From Pseudomonadaceae bacterium (lineage in GTDB: Bacteria > Pseudomonadota > Gammaproteobacteria > Pseudomonadales > Azotimanducaceae): a DNA stretch of 64,000 nucleotides. The stretch's first letter is position 1. Each line of letters opens with the position of its first letter. The translations under genes and the position numbers were made by a program. Under the pieces are notes generated by a model. That model made no database searches. It had not been told where the DNA came from and worked only from the letters and a program-made list of their open reading frames with translations. The stretch spans positions 124,001-188,000 of the forward strand of contig JANSWO010000003.1 of the NCBI GenBank assembly GCA_024743435.1, written 5' to 3'. Positions 1 to 8,424 of this stretch are shown piece by piece.

Positions 1-255
1 CTCAAACCGATCGCTGAAGCGCGCGTGGGAACTGTGCGCCTGCGGGCTGATCCCCACAATCTGTACGCCGGCATCCTCGATCGACTCTCCCATATCCCGC
101 ATAGCGCAGGCTTGCGCCGTGCACACCGGTGTGAAATCGGCCGGGTAGAAATAGACGATTAGTGGACCGTTGCTCAGCCACTCTGCGAGCGAGCGTTTGC
201 TGCCGGTTTGATCGAACAATTCGAAGGCTGGTGCTTGTGCGCCGATTTTCAGCAT
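1..255 (-). CDS. Peroxiredoxin, PrxQ/BCP type (3' end cut by window edge)
   Basis: A thiol peroxidase that would reduce hydrogen peroxide or alkyl hydroperoxides in the cytoplasm using thioredoxin-type donors. Only the first 85 codons are present. The reading frame begins MLKIGAQAPAFELFDQ and carries the peroxidatic-site motif TPVCT with Cys45. A second cysteine lies five residues on (Cys50, in CTAQAC), the spacing known for the resolving cysteine of PrxQ/BCP enzymes. It is the last visible member of a minus-strand gene run, about 50 bases after the deazaflavin-type reductase gene. The family is clear; the exact subfamily is inferred from the Cys spacing. Confidence 0.88.
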   Translation of the reverse strand, partial: MLKIGAQAPAFELFDQTGSKRSLAEWLSNGPLIVYFYPADFTPVCTAQACAMRDMGESIEDAGVQIVGISPQAHSSHARFSDRFE

Positions 256-306
256 GAGTGTTCAGGATGCCTCTTGGTGATGCTCATGGAGGTGCTCTAC
301 GGGAAT

Positions 307-768
307 CTAACCGGAGAGCGGGTGGAACTTCACCACAACCATCCAGGCCAGCGCGTCGAGCAGTTCCTGTTGGATAGGCTTGCCATCCTTCAGGCCAACG
401 TCCATGTAAACGGCGTCGTCAGGATGCTCCGCGAGTATGGCTTGCAGGATAGGCAACACAACCTGATCGTTGCTGTGGATGACCTCGGGACGCACGCGGA
501 CGCTCTCGCCAGCCAGCAGCAGTTCAGCCGCTTCGGCCTCCTGCAGATTTCGCCACCAGTTCGTGCTCGTCGATGTGGATGCGATGATGGTGTCGCCGTC
601 GCGTATGTAGCGCACTGGTGTCGCGAGCTCGCGGCCGCTACGGCGTCCCCGGTAGCGCATGACCATCATCGAATCGCTCATCATGGCGTGCAGCGGCGTT
701 GCGAGCAGGCGCTTCACAATGGCGTTGATGAACGGGAACGCCCATTCCGGAATTTTGATCGCAGGCAT
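307..768 (-). CDS. Nitroreductase/deazaflavin-dependent oxidoreductase family protein (DDN-like split beta-barrel)
   Basis: A 153-residue protein of the DDN-like family, whose characterised actinobacterial members use F420 or flavin to reduce quinones and nitroaromatics. What is seen is the family core: YRGRRSGRELATPVRY (about residues 31-46), then a Ser/Thr-rich strand followed by NWWRNL, and a C-terminal hydrophobic helix. The ATG at 766-768 was chosen because it overlaps the stop of the upstream membrane-protein gene (TGATG), implying translational coupling; a longer open frame upstream is arginine-rich out-of-frame noise. Cofactor use in a gammaproteobacterium is uncertain: many proteobacterial homologues are annotated without evidence that the host makes F420. 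Confidence 0.8.
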   Translation of the reverse strand: MPAIKIPEWAFPFINAIVKRLLATPLHAMMSDSMMVMRYRGRRSGRELATPVRYIRDGDTIIASTSTSTNWWRNLQEAEAAELLLAGESVRVRPEVIHSNDQVVLPILQAILAEHPDDAVYMDVGLKDGKPIQQELLDALAWMVVVKFHPLSG

Positions 769-1163
769 CAACTCGCACTCTCTGGGCTGGCGCTTGTCTG
801 CCACCACAGTCGGTAGCTGCCGCCGATGATCACGGCGCAAACCGTGAGGATGATGGCGACGTATATCGCGATGTCTCTGGTGGGGTTGGCGAACGCAGAC
901 AGCTCGAGTGCGTGCGCGATCGTGTAGGTCAATGAGTAGACGATCCCGTATCCGTAGTGCTCGGAGAATCGCTTGCGCAGAATGAGCGTTGAGACAAGCA
1001 CGACGATCGTAACCGCAGGCAGCACGGCGAGGGTGAACGTGTGGGCGGTGATGTCGAGGCTCAAAGGCATCAGGCCGATGCCGATACCCACGAGCAGTTC
1101 CGTTGCGATGACCGACAACAGCGCAACCACCATCACCGCGCCAACGCGGATACATTCTGTCAT
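768..1163 (-). CDS. Small four-helix integral membrane protein, unknown function
   Basis: A 131-residue inner-membrane protein with four predicted hydrophobic segments near residues 7-32, 42-62, 75-93 and 98-117. The basic stretch LRKRFSEH lies between segments 2 and 3. I do not recognise the family. Its ATG overlaps the stop of the upstream DUF1801 gene (ATGA), and its own stop overlaps the next start (TGATG), so it is locked into one transcript with both neighbours. That supports it being a real gene, but context does not reveal its role. Confidence 0.75.
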   Translation of the reverse strand: MTECIRVGAVMVVALLSVIATELLVGIGIGLMPLSLDITAHTFTLAVLPAVTIVVLVSTLILRKRFSEHYGYGIVYSLTYTIAHALELSAFANPTRDIAIYVAIILTVCAVIIGGSYRLWWQTSASPESAS

Positions 1164-1609
1164 GCGACCACTCCGTGTTTCTTACGCATCAGTTTTACCG
1201 AATTGGTGATCAAGCGCGTGAGAACGTCCTGGTCGACATCTGCCAATTTGTTGATGTACAGGCAGGACTTGCCCCGTTTGTGTTTGCCGAGCTTCGCAAG
1301 CAGTTTCTCGTGCGCCTCGAAACCGCCCATGATGTATATCACTAGCGACTGTTTACGAGGGGAAAGCCCGGTCAGGAAAAACTCGCCTTCACGGCCGGAA
1401 GCGTATTGGTATTCATAGCGACCAAAACCAATGATGCTCTCGCCCCACATCTGTGCACGTTTGCCTGTTGCTGCGCGCATGAGCTTCAGCACCGCGTTGG
1501 TGTCCGCCCGGCGTGTTGGATTCTCCACGCCGCGCACGAAGTCCGCGACCTTGATTTTTGTCGGGACGGTTTTGTTCTGACGCGTTTTTGTCGGCTTGGT
1601 CATGCGCAT
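1160..1609 (-). CDS. DUF1801 domain protein
   Basis: A 149-residue DUF1801 (YdhG-like) protein of unknown biochemical role. The family's recognisable core is present: the MWGESIIGFGRYEYQYASG stretch near residues 54-72, then FLTGLSPRKQSLVIYIMGG and GKHKRGKSCLYINKLADVD. The N-terminus is lysine- and threonine-rich and may be flexible. The start could be either of two ATGs two codons apart. It is the third small accessory gene after the acyl-CoA dehydrogenase in the minus-strand run and overlaps the following membrane-protein gene by four bases. Confidence 0.85.
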   Translation of the reverse strand: MRMTKPTKTRQNKTVPTKIKVADFVRGVENPTRRADTNAVLKLMRAATGKRAQMWGESIIGFGRYEYQYASGREGEFFLTGLSPRKQSLVIYIMGGFEAHEKLLAKLGKHKRGKSCLYINKLADVDQDVLTRLITNSVKLMRKKHGVVA

Positions 1610-1651
1610 CCCTCTCGAGGCATAGAGGTTGGGTAGAGAAATGAACCTGGC

Positions 1652-2062
1652 TTAGCCGGGCCGATTGACGCCGGGCACGAGGCCACGATACACCTCGTCT
1701 TCGCCATGGGCGATCAACAGGGCCGTGCGCTGAGCTTTTGGCAGCGATCGTGCCACGAGCGCGTAGGAATGATCGATCATCATCGCGATCTCGCTGGATG
1801 GGACGCTGCCATCCAGAATCACCGTGTTCCAGTGCCGTTTGTTCATGTGATAGCCGGGTATGACGCCATCGAACAGTTCCCGCAGCGCCAGCGCCATGTC
1901 CGGATCACACTTCAGATTGCTGCGGCCGACGTTGTCCTCCCAGCCGAGCGTTGCAAACATCTTCTTGTGCACTTTGTAGATGCGCACATCTGGTCCGAAC
2001 GGATAGTCGAGCCAGGCCGCAGGTTTGCTCAACAAGTAGTCGTGGACTTCTTCATCCGTCAT
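1652..2062 (-). CDS. MmcQ/YjbR family protein
   Basis: A 136-residue MmcQ/YjbR (CyaY-like fold) protein. The typical family sequence is visible: an N-terminal helix followed by LLSKPAAWLDYPFGPD, then VHKKMFATLGW, LKCDPDMALALRELFDGVIPGYHMNKRHWNTV and a C-terminal helix with DHSYALVARSLPK. Members are often called DNA-binding, but the function is not established. It lies 25 bases downstream of the acyl-CoA dehydrogenase on the same strand, so co-transcription is likely. Confidence 0.88.
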   Translation of the reverse strand: MTDEEVHDYLLSKPAAWLDYPFGPDVRIYKVHKKMFATLGWEDNVGRSNLKCDPDMALALRELFDGVIPGYHMNKRHWNTVILDGSVPSSEIAMMIDHSYALVARSLPKAQRTALLIAHGEDEVYRGLVPGVNRPG

Positions 2063-2087
2063 TGCCGTTCTCGCAGTGGCACCAGGC

Positions 2088-3311
2088 TCAGCTGGCGTAG
2101 CGCTCGATTACCTGTTTGCCAAGGCTCATCAGGTGAACGGCGTCCGGGCCATCAGCCTGCCGGCACCAGCGAGCGTAGTTGAACGCTTCGGCCATCGGGT
2201 AGTCTTCGGTGAGCCCGCCGGCGCCATGCATCTGCATACACCGGTCAATGATGTTCTGCACCATCAGCGGTACCGATGTCTTGGCGGAGGCGATCATGTG
2301 CTTCGATGCCTGATCGCCGTTCTGATCAATTTTATCGCAGGCTTGCAGCACAAGCAGGCGAGCCATCTCGACTTCAGAGAAGCTGCGAGCGATGTCTTCT
2401 CGAATGGATTGATGCTTCGACAGCGGCCTACCAAACGTGCTGCGTTGGGTTACTCGTGTGCAGGCCAACTCGAGTGCTCGCTGGGCGCAGCCGATCAGTC
2501 GCATGCAATGATGCATACGGCCAGGCGCGAGCCGACCCTGTGATATTTCAAAGCCACGGCCCTCGCCGAGCAGCACGTTCTCATACGGCACACGGACATC
2601 GTTAAAGCGCAGCTCTGCGTGCCCCAGCGGTGCATCGTCGTAGCCGAGCGTGGATAGTGGCCGGATGATCTCCAGGCCCGGAGTACCCTTCGGGACGAGA
2701 ATCTGGGTTTGTTGCTTGTGTCGATTCGGGTTGTCGGGGTCGGACTTGCCCATGACGATGAAGATCTTTGTACGCTCGTTCATCGCACCGGTAATGAACC
2801 ATTTGCGACCGCTGAGCACCCACTCGTCGCCGTCGCGGTGCATGAGAAGCTCGATGTTGGTCGCGTCGCTCGACGCGACCTGGGGTTCGGTCATTGCGTA
2901 CGATGAGCGAATCTCGCCTGCGAGCAGGGGCTTAAGCCACCGTTCCTGCTGCGCGTCGGTCGCGTATTTCATGAACACTTCCATGTTGCCGGTATCCGGG
3001 GCATTGCAGTTGAACACCTCTGGTGCCCACAAAACCCGGCCCATCGTCTCGGCTAGCGGCGCATAGTCCAGGAAAGACAATCCGCCGTGATCAGTGAAAT
3101 GCCCGTATTCGGTGGGCACAAACAGGTTCCACAAACCCTCGGCCTGCGCCTTGGATTTCAGTTCATCCATGAGCGGTAGAGCCGCATATCGATTCTGCGC
3201 ATTTGCCAGTTGCTCTGCATAGGCGTGCTCGTTTGGATAGATATGGTCATCCATGAAGCGTGACAATCTTTCCTGCAGTTGCTGCGACGATGGCGAAAAC
3301 TCGAATCCCAT
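2088..3311 (-). CDS. Acyl-CoA dehydrogenase family protein (ACAD10/11-like)
   Basis: A 407-residue FAD enzyme expected to introduce an alpha-beta double bond into an acyl-CoA. The N-terminal helical domain is followed by the middle beta domain with the flavin/substrate loop SYAMTEPQVASSDATNI and the helix motif GRKWFITGA. The C-terminal domain ends with MQMHGAGGLTEDYPMA and RQADGPDAVH. The last motif sits where classical medium- and short-chain enzymes carry YEG with the catalytic Glu; ADGP-type replacement is typical of ACAD10/11-like members. It follows a CaiB-type CoA-transferase and an SDR in the same run, consistent with activation and oxidation of an unusual carboxylic acid. The substrate cannot be read from sequence. 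Confidence 0.93.
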   Translation of the reverse strand: MGFEFSPSSQQLQERLSRFMDDHIYPNEHAYAEQLANAQNRYAALPLMDELKSKAQAEGLWNLFVPTEYGHFTDHGGLSFLDYAPLAETMGRVLWAPEVFNCNAPDTGNMEVFMKYATDAQQERWLKPLLAGEIRSSYAMTEPQVASSDATNIELLMHRDGDEWVLSGRKWFITGAMNERTKIFIVMGKSDPDNPNRHKQQTQILVPKGTPGLEIIRPLSTLGYDDAPLGHAELRFNDVRVPYENVLLGEGRGFEISQGRLAPGRMHHCMRLIGCAQRALELACTRVTQRSTFGRPLSKHQSIREDIARSFSEVEMARLLVLQACDKIDQNGDQASKHMIASAKTSVPLMVQNIIDRCMQMHGAGGLTEDYPMAEAFNYARWCRQADGPDAVHLMSLGKQVIERYAS

Positions 3312-3360
3312 GGGTTCTCCGTTGTGTTACTGATCGGTGAGAAGCTGTGTGTGTGGCGCG

Positions 3361-4557
3361 CTACAGAACGACGCCGCGTTCGCGCAAACCCTCGGTGGCG
3401 TCGGCCATGCCGAGCTCACGCAGAATGTCATCGCTGTGCTGGCCGATCGTCGGCGCCGGCGCACCTGCGGATGCCGGTGTGTCAGAAAATCGTGCGGCCG
3501 GTCTTGCTTGCCGCAATAGCCCAGCAACCGGGTGCTCGATTTCTTCCAGTAGCTCATTGTGTTTGATCTGATCGTCATCAAACAATTCGGTCAGTTTGCG
3601 AACAACAGCAAACGGGACGTCATGTTCTTTGAGTTTCTTTTCGGCATCGGCGATTGGCAGTTTCGCCATCGCGTCGACTACTTCAGTCTGCATGAGGATG
3701 GCGAGGTCTCGACGGTTATTGCCGCGTTTGGATAACGACGAGAAACGTTCGTCATCGGCGATGTGATCGAGTCCATAGGCACGGCACATGCCTTCGAACT
3801 CTGCCTGGTGCAACGTCATTGTCGCCCCCCAGCCATCGGCGTAGGCGCCGACCGTGCCACTGCCGCCAATCGGTGGCCGATCTTCGTCGGCGTCCTGCAG
3901 AATGATATCGGCCGCGACATCGGACCAGATGAACGATATGGCGACGTCCAGCATGGCCAGTTCGACATGCTGTCCCCGGCCACTCTTACTGCGCGCGAGC
4001 AGAGCGGCGGTGATCGCCTGATGGCCGGTCCAGGCGGTGAGCTTGTCCAGCAGCAGCATGTTGACCTGCTCAGGCACATCCGGGTGTTCCCGGTGAATTC
4101 GACCCTGCACAGCCGTGATGCCGGAATAGGCCTGAATAATGGGGTCGTAGGCTCGATCGCCGGCGCGCGGACCGGTTTGACCGAAGCCGCTGATCGACAG
4201 GTAGACGAGCCCGGGGTTGTTCTGGCTCAAGCTGTCGTAGTCAACACCCAGTCGGTTTACCACGCCTGGACGGAAGTTCTGGATGACAACATCGCTCTCG
4301 GATGCGAGTCGTTTGACGATATCCACACCGTCTTCCTGACGCATATCGAGACAAATAGAGCGCTTGCCGCGGTTGAGAACATGGAAGAAGCCGGAGTAGC
4401 CATTGCGTTTGGAACCCACAGCCCGTTGGATGTCTCCCCCTGGTCGCTCCACCTTGATGACATCAGCACCCTGATCAGCCAGCAATGCGCCGGTCAGAGG
4501 TCCGGATACGACGGCCGACAGATCCAGTACGCGGAAGCCGCTTAGCGGCCCTGGCAT
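3361..4557 (-). CDS. CaiB/BaiF family CoA-transferase
   Basis: A 398-residue class III CoA-transferase that would move CoA from one acyl-CoA to another carboxylate through an aspartyl intermediate. Diagnostic stretches: GFRVLDLSAVVSGPLTGALL at the N-terminus, DVIKVERPGGD, RSICLDMRQEDG, VIQNFRPGVVNRLGVDYD and SISGFGQTGP. The likely catalytic Asp is in RAYDPIIQAYSG. The start MPGPLSGF was chosen because it lies four bases after the upstream SDR stop; a longer frame would run 63 bases into that gene with poor composition. A second CaiB-type gene at 43.9 kb resembles it in all these motifs. Confidence 0.93.
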   Translation of the reverse strand: MPGPLSGFRVLDLSAVVSGPLTGALLADQGADVIKVERPGGDIQRAVGSKRNGYSGFFHVLNRGKRSICLDMRQEDGVDIVKRLASESDVVIQNFRPGVVNRLGVDYDSLSQNNPGLVYLSISGFGQTGPRAGDRAYDPIIQAYSGITAVQGRIHREHPDVPEQVNMLLLDKLTAWTGHQAITAALLARSKSGRGQHVELAMLDVAISFIWSDVAADIILQDADEDRPPIGGSGTVGAYADGWGATMTLHQAEFEGMCRAYGLDHIADDERFSSLSKRGNNRRDLAILMQTEVVDAMAKLPIADAEKKLKEHDVPFAVVRKLTELFDDDQIKHNELLEEIEHPVAGLLRQARPAARFSDTPASAGAPAPTIGQHSDDILRELGMADATEGLRERGVVL

Positions 4558-4561
4558 CGCC

Positions 4562-5434
4562 TTAGCCCCGCATCGGGTTGATGGGCGGCCATGCGTCGCG
4601 GCTGGCGAGGATCTTCTCACCGATCTCTGCCACGTCCCACGGACCCTCAGCGAGGTCTTTGTTTGCGATGGGGGTTAGCTGCCAGGAGAGCATCGATACG
4701 TTGTTGCCTGCAACGAGCCATTGCCGGCCGCTGATCTCTTTTGCCTCGTCGCTACACAGCCAGACGATGGGTGGTGACACCATTTCAGGTGGAAACTTGT
4801 CCTGGATGTCTTCCGGTAGAATGTCCTCGGTCATTCGTGAGGTTGCGGTGGGTGCGAGCACATTGACGGTGATGCCATACTTCATGCCCTCCAGCCACAG
4901 GCAGCGCATGAACCCAGCGATACCCGCCTTGGCGGCGCCATAGTTGGTCTGGCCAAAGTTGCCCAGCAAGCCGGATGTGGAGCTGGTCATGATGATGCGA
5001 CCACCGGCGCCCTGATCGATCATCTGATCGAAGGCTGCCTTGCTGACGAGATAGGTGCCGCGCAGGTGAACGTCGATGACGATGTCCCACATGTCGTCGT
5101 TCATGTTTTTGAATGATTTATCACGCAGGATGCCGGCGTTGCAGATGCAGATGTCGAGCTGGCCGAACTCGCTGATCGCCATGGCCACCATGCCATCTGC
5201 GGCCTCTTTGTCGGTAACCGAGCCATAGTGGGCGACGGCGCGACCGCCGGCGGCTTTTATCTCGTCCACCACACCATCTGCCATGGATGCGCTCGCGCCG
5301 GTGCCATCGCGGGCGCCACCCAGATCGTTAACGACGACAGCTGCGCCTTCGCGTGCCAGCAGAAGTGCGTGCGCTCTGCCCAGACCGCCGCCCGCGCCAG
5401 TCACTAGTGCTACTTTTCCGTCCAGCATTCCCAT
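4562..5434 (-). CDS. SDR family oxidoreductase, 3-hydroxyacyl-CoA dehydrogenase-like (MFE-2 type)
   Basis: A 290-residue NAD(P)-dependent short-chain dehydrogenase. Seen: the cofactor motif TGAGGGLGRAHA near residues 13-24, VVVNDLGGARDG, the NAG motif in CICNAGILRD, and the catalytic Ser with Tyr-x-x-x-Lys in TNYGAAKAG. The VNDLGG signature and overall length match the dehydrogenase domain of peroxisomal multifunctional enzyme type 2, so hydroxyacyl-CoA is the likely substrate class (inference). It is the first gene of the minus-strand run and sits divergently from another SDR across a 133-base gap that must hold both promoters. Confidence 0.92.
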   Translation of the reverse strand: MGMLDGKVALVTGAGGGLGRAHALLLAREGAAVVVNDLGGARDGTGASASMADGVVDEIKAAGGRAVAHYGSVTDKEAADGMVAMAISEFGQLDICICNAGILRDKSFKNMNDDMWDIVIDVHLRGTYLVSKAAFDQMIDQGAGGRIIMTSSTSGLLGNFGQTNYGAAKAGIAGFMRCLWLEGMKYGITVNVLAPTATSRMTEDILPEDIQDKFPPEMVSPPIVWLCSDEAKEISGRQWLVAGNNVSMLSWQLTPIANKDLAEGPWDVAEIGEKILASRDAWPPINPMRG

Positions 5435-5567
5435 GCTTCTCTCCCCAATCCGCTAAACCCACCGTAAGCCGCCTCGTCTGGCATTGGCCACTAGCTGTCA
5501 GCGCCGTGGCCGGCTTTCCCAATGCAGTCTACGATACGCCCTTAACGGTGAGTAGACAGGGGATGAC

Positions 5568-6323
5568 ATGAGCGATTCGTTGCTGGATTTTACGGACAAG
5601 GTGGTGCTGATTACGGGTGGCAGCCGAGGGCTAGGCAAGGCGATGGCGCTGGCCTTTGCTGACCGAGGCGCGAACTTGATTATCGCCTCGCGCAAGCTGG
5701 ACAACTGCGAAGCGGTCGCTGAGCAGATTCGTGGCAAAGGCCGCAGGGCGTTGGCTGTGGCTTGTCACGTCGGTCAGTGGCAGTCCTGCAATGATCTTGT
5801 CGATGCGGCCTATGCTGAATTTGGTCGCGTGGATGTATTGATTAACAACGCGGGCTTGTCACCGCTGTACCCATCGCTCGGTGAGGTCAGCGAAGAACTC
5901 TTCGACAAGGTCGTCGCCATCAACCTCAAAGGCCCTTTCCGCCTGTCTGCTGCCATTGGTGAGCGGATGGCTGCTGGTGATGGCGGTGCCATCATCAACA
6001 TCTCCTCGGTGGCATCGCTCAGCCCCAGCCCGAATTCCGAGCCGTACGGGGCCGCGAAGGCTGGCCTAAATGCGATCACTCGCTCATTCGCATTTGCCTA
6101 TGGCCCCAATGTGCGGGTCAACTGCATAGCGGCTGGTCCGTTCCTTACGGATATCTCGAAAGCCTGGGATCTGGAAGCCTTCAACAAACGCGCCGAGGCC
6201 ACTATGGCGCTAGGCCGGGGTGGTGAAGCGGACGAGGTTGTGGGCGCGGCGCTTTATCTGGCCAGTACCGGTGCCAGTTTCACGACGGGCACGGTGATTC
6301 GCGTGGATGGCGGCACGGTGTAG
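5568..6323 (+). CDS. SDR family NAD(P)-dependent oxidoreductase
   Basis: A 251-residue classical SDR. The cofactor motif TGGSRGLGKAMA sits at about residues 17-28. It is followed by NNAGLSPLYPSLGEVSEEL, the catalytic serine region NISSVASLSPS, YGAAKAG with Tyr and Lys, and the C-terminal TGTVIRVDGG typical of 3-oxoacyl-reductase-like members. It is transcribed away from the SDR-CoA-transferase-dehydrogenase run and may serve the same catabolic pathway; the substrate is unknown. A dyad after the stop could end transcription. Confidence 0.92.
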   Translation: MSDSLLDFTDKVVLITGGSRGLGKAMALAFADRGANLIIASRKLDNCEAVAEQIRGKGRRALAVACHVGQWQSCNDLVDAAYAEFGRVDVLINNAGLSPLYPSLGEVSEELFDKVVAINLKGPFRLSAAIGERMAAGDGGAIINISSVASLSPSPNSEPYGAAKAGLNAITRSFAFAYGPNVRVNCIAAGPFLTDISKAWDLEAFNKRAEATMALGRGGEADEVVGAALYLASTGASFTTGTVIRVDGGTV

Positions 6324-6329
6324 AGCCGG

Positions 6330-6349
6330 CTCGCCTGGGCGCCGGCGAG
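6330..6349 (+). terminator. Possible hairpin after the SDR gene
   Basis: CTCGCC and GGCGAG form a six-base-pair stem with an eight-base loop seven bases after the stop codon. There is no run of T after it, so intrinsic termination is uncertain. Confidence 0.3.
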
Positions 6350-6516
6350 TGATTCTGAAATGGTGCTAGGCTAAGAAGATACGCTCAAACGTGGTGGTTG
6401 CAGCCCGGCGGATTGATTCCGCTTTCAAGCCCCCGACAGCGGCGAGGTGTTGCATAACCTGACGCTGGAGAGCGCCGGATTCAGCAAACTAAAGATTGGC
6501 GAGTAGGAAGCAAAAC

Positions 6517-6897
6517 GTGGCTGAAGAGTCAGACAAAAAATGGGCGCCGGGCGCAGTTAGCGACGATCCGTTCACGGATCAGGAAGCGCGGCAGCGGCGC
6601 TCCGCCGGCCGACAGTTTGACTATTTCGGTGATGAAGCCATCGCCGAGCCCGGTGCCGGTCGAGACGCGGCGGGCGAAGGATCCGGGGATGCCCTGTTCG
6701 ATGCGTTGAACGACTCCCTGGATGATGTGATCGTACTGCTGGAGCGCGAGATCGAACGGCTGAAGAGCTCGCTCGCGGTATACCGGGATTCCGAGCACCC
6801 GAACCGCCGGGATATTATGCGTATGCATGTAGAGGCGCTTGATCGTCGTCAGGATACGCTTGATGAGATGCGGGATTTGCTCAAGCAAACCGGTTAG
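6517..6897 (+). CDS. Hypothetical protein with C-terminal coiled coil
   Basis: A 126-residue soluble protein of unknown function. The first half is charged and likely disordered (KKWAPGAVSDDPFTDQEARQ). The second half, from about residue 60, is a strongly helical heptad-like region rich in Leu, Glu and Arg (DVIVLLEREIERLKSSLAVY), suggesting self-association. The GTG at 6517 is preferred because AGGAAG lies seven bases upstream; an in-frame TTG at 6496 lacks this. It stands alone between a plus-strand SDR and a convergent GshB-like gene. Confidence 0.65.
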   Translation: MAEESDKKWAPGAVSDDPFTDQEARQRRSAGRQFDYFGDEAIAEPGAGRDAAGEGSGDALFDALNDSLDDVIVLLEREIERLKSSLAVYRDSEHPNRRDIMRMHVEALDRRQDTLDEMRDLLKQTG

Positions 6898-6931
6898 CGC
6901 CGATCTTGCCAAGCCGTTGCTAGAGCGGCGC

Positions 6932-7777
6932 TCACCATTGCTCAAACGCTCGGGCCAGGCGCGTGCCGGCTTCGCGATCACCCAGGCCCACAAGCGTAGC
7001 GAGCCCTCCAGGGTTGGCGATGTTCACCTCGAGGAGGGTCTCGCCAATTAGGTCAATGGCGGCGAAGCCTACTCGCTCGTTGCTCAGCTCGCGCGCGATT
7101 TGCTGCACGATTTCCCGTTGTGGCGCAGACAATTGCGCTGTTGATGCGATACCGCCGGCAGCCAGATTGTTCAGTTGATCGCCGCAGCGCCGATAGCTGC
7201 CAATGCGTCTACCGGCGGCGACTAATGTGCGCACTTCACCGTCCGCGGCGCCCACGATGACCTCCTGAAGCACGGCCATCGCTCCGGTGTCGGTGATCCT
7301 GCGCAGCGTGACCAGATCCTCCCTGTCGTTACCTGTCAGTGGCGTGACGCCGCGGCCAAAGCTTCCGGCGCTGGGTTTTGCGATCCAATCGCGGTTAGCG
7401 TCGCGCTGCGCCAGCAGCCAGTCGGGATCGCCACTCACGAATGTTGTCGGACCGAATGATTGCCAATGGAACTTACCGTGCAGGGCAAGCAATGCGCGCG
7501 GGCTGGTTACGTATTGGCGGTCCGGTAGTACGCTCAACATCTGCATGCGATCCAGGAACGAGGCGCGAGCACCCAGGCCGAGATGCCAGACGAGCTTGTC
7601 GCCGGCTAACTCGTGTTCGCCGGCAAACACGCGGCCATTGTGCTCGCGCAGGCTCGCTTGAGGCTGCACGATGACCGTCCAACCCGCCTCTTTGAAAGCT
7701 CGGGGGATGAGGCGGGCATTGTCATCGTTATCGGGCTGCGTGGCCGACGGTGGCTCAAGCAAAAGCAAACAGTGCAT
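6932..7777 (-). CDS. ATP-grasp protein, glutathione synthetase-like
   Basis: A 281-residue ATP-grasp ligase resembling GshB, which joins gamma-glutamylcysteine and glycine. Seen: SPRALLALHGKFHW (the NPRGL-like helix of GshB), the ATP-binding strand and glycine-rich loop DWIAKPSAGSFGRGV, the RTLVAAGRRIGSYRR region, and the metal and substrate part LNNLAAGGIAST and LLEVNIANPGG. It is somewhat shorter than E. coli GshB. It is five bases from a GST gene on the same strand, so the pair may act in glutathione or low-molecular-weight thiol metabolism. Whether it makes glutathione or a related peptide cannot be decided. Confidence 0.82.
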   Translation of the reverse strand: MHCLLLLEPPSATQPDNDDNARLIPRAFKEAGWTVIVQPQASLREHNGRVFAGEHELAGDKLVWHLGLGARASFLDRMQMLSVLPDRQYVTSPRALLALHGKFHWQSFGPTTFVSGDPDWLLAQRDANRDWIAKPSAGSFGRGVTPLTGNDREDLVTLRRITDTGAMAVLQEVIVGAADGEVRTLVAAGRRIGSYRRCGDQLNNLAAGGIASTAQLSAPQREIVQQIARELSNERVGFAAIDLIGETLLEVNIANPGGLATLVGLGDREAGTRLARAFEQW

Positions 7778-7782
7778 CGATT

Positions 7783-8397
7783 CTAAGCCGACATCGGTAT
7801 ATGGCCGGGTTCCGCTTCTACCCGATTAAGCCAGGCTCTGATGTTGGCGTAGTCCGTGAGATCGAAGCCACCCTCGTGCGCGACATGGGTGTAGGCGTAG
7901 AGGGCGATATCGGCGATGGAGTATGTGCCAACCGCGATGAAGGGTGATTTGGCAAGAACCGCCTCCATTACGTCGAGCGCGGCGTAGCCCGGTGCTTCAT
8001 TGGCTTTGATCTGCTCAGCGTAGAACTCTGCATCTCCGAGGATATGCAGCCAGTAGCGATTGGTGGCGATGAATCGCTCATGGCTGTACTGCTCGAAGAA
8101 CAGCCATTGATGCACGAGTGCGCGCTCGAAGCGATCTGACGGCAACAGGCTGCTTTGCGCTGCGAGGTAACCCAGCATGGCGTTTGACTCGGCGAGTAGC
8201 CTGCCGTCAGGCAGCTGCAAAAGCGGGATGCGGCCATTCGGGTTCAGGGCCAGGAATTCCGCCGTCCGAGACTCGCCTGCGAGAATGTTCACCGGCCTTC
8301 GCGCGAGAGTGATACCCAATTGCGCGCAGCACAGGCGAACCTTGTAGCAGTTGCCCGAGTCGGCCATCTCATAGAGGGTGTAAGTGTCTGATTTAAT
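7783..8397 (-). CDS. Glutathione S-transferase family protein (possible ATT start)
   Basis: A GST with an N-terminal thioredoxin-like domain (SGNCYKVRLCCAQLG, NPNGRIPLLQLPDGRLLAES with cis-Pro and the gamma-Glu-binding ES motif) and a helical C-terminal domain (PFIAVGTYSIADIALYAYTH, the N-capping box region). Starting at the first ATG (8367) would delete beta-strand 1. The frame continues upstream with SDTYTLYEM, the usual GST first strand, up to an ATT at 8395-8397. That ATT has AGGA seven bases before it, and no ATG, GTG or TTG occurs in the frame there. The extended form (204 residues) is therefore preferred; the ATG start gives 194. It is probably co-transcribed with the GshB-like gene. 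Confidence 0.85.
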   Translation of the reverse strand: MKSDTYTLYEMADSGNCYKVRLCCAQLGITLARRPVNILAGESRTAEFLALNPNGRIPLLQLPDGRLLAESNAMLGYLAAQSSLLPSDRFERALVHQWLFFEQYSHERFIATNRYWLHILGDAEFYAEQIKANEAPGYAALDVMEAVLAKSPFIAVGTYSIADIALYAYTHVAHEGGFDLTDYANIRAWLNRVEAEPGHIPMSA

Positions 8398-8424
8398 GTT
8401 GAAATCCTGATTTTTAACCCAATG

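Noticed and set aside
307-1155. Long version of the DDN-like protein (282 residues)
   Set aside because: The added N-terminus is Arg/His-rich, lies antisense to nothing useful and overlaps the in-operon membrane-protein gene; the TGATG junction fixes the start at 768.
3763-4545. 260-codon plus-strand frame opposite the CaiB-type gene
   Set aside because: No motif and exactly antisense to a well-supported enzyme.
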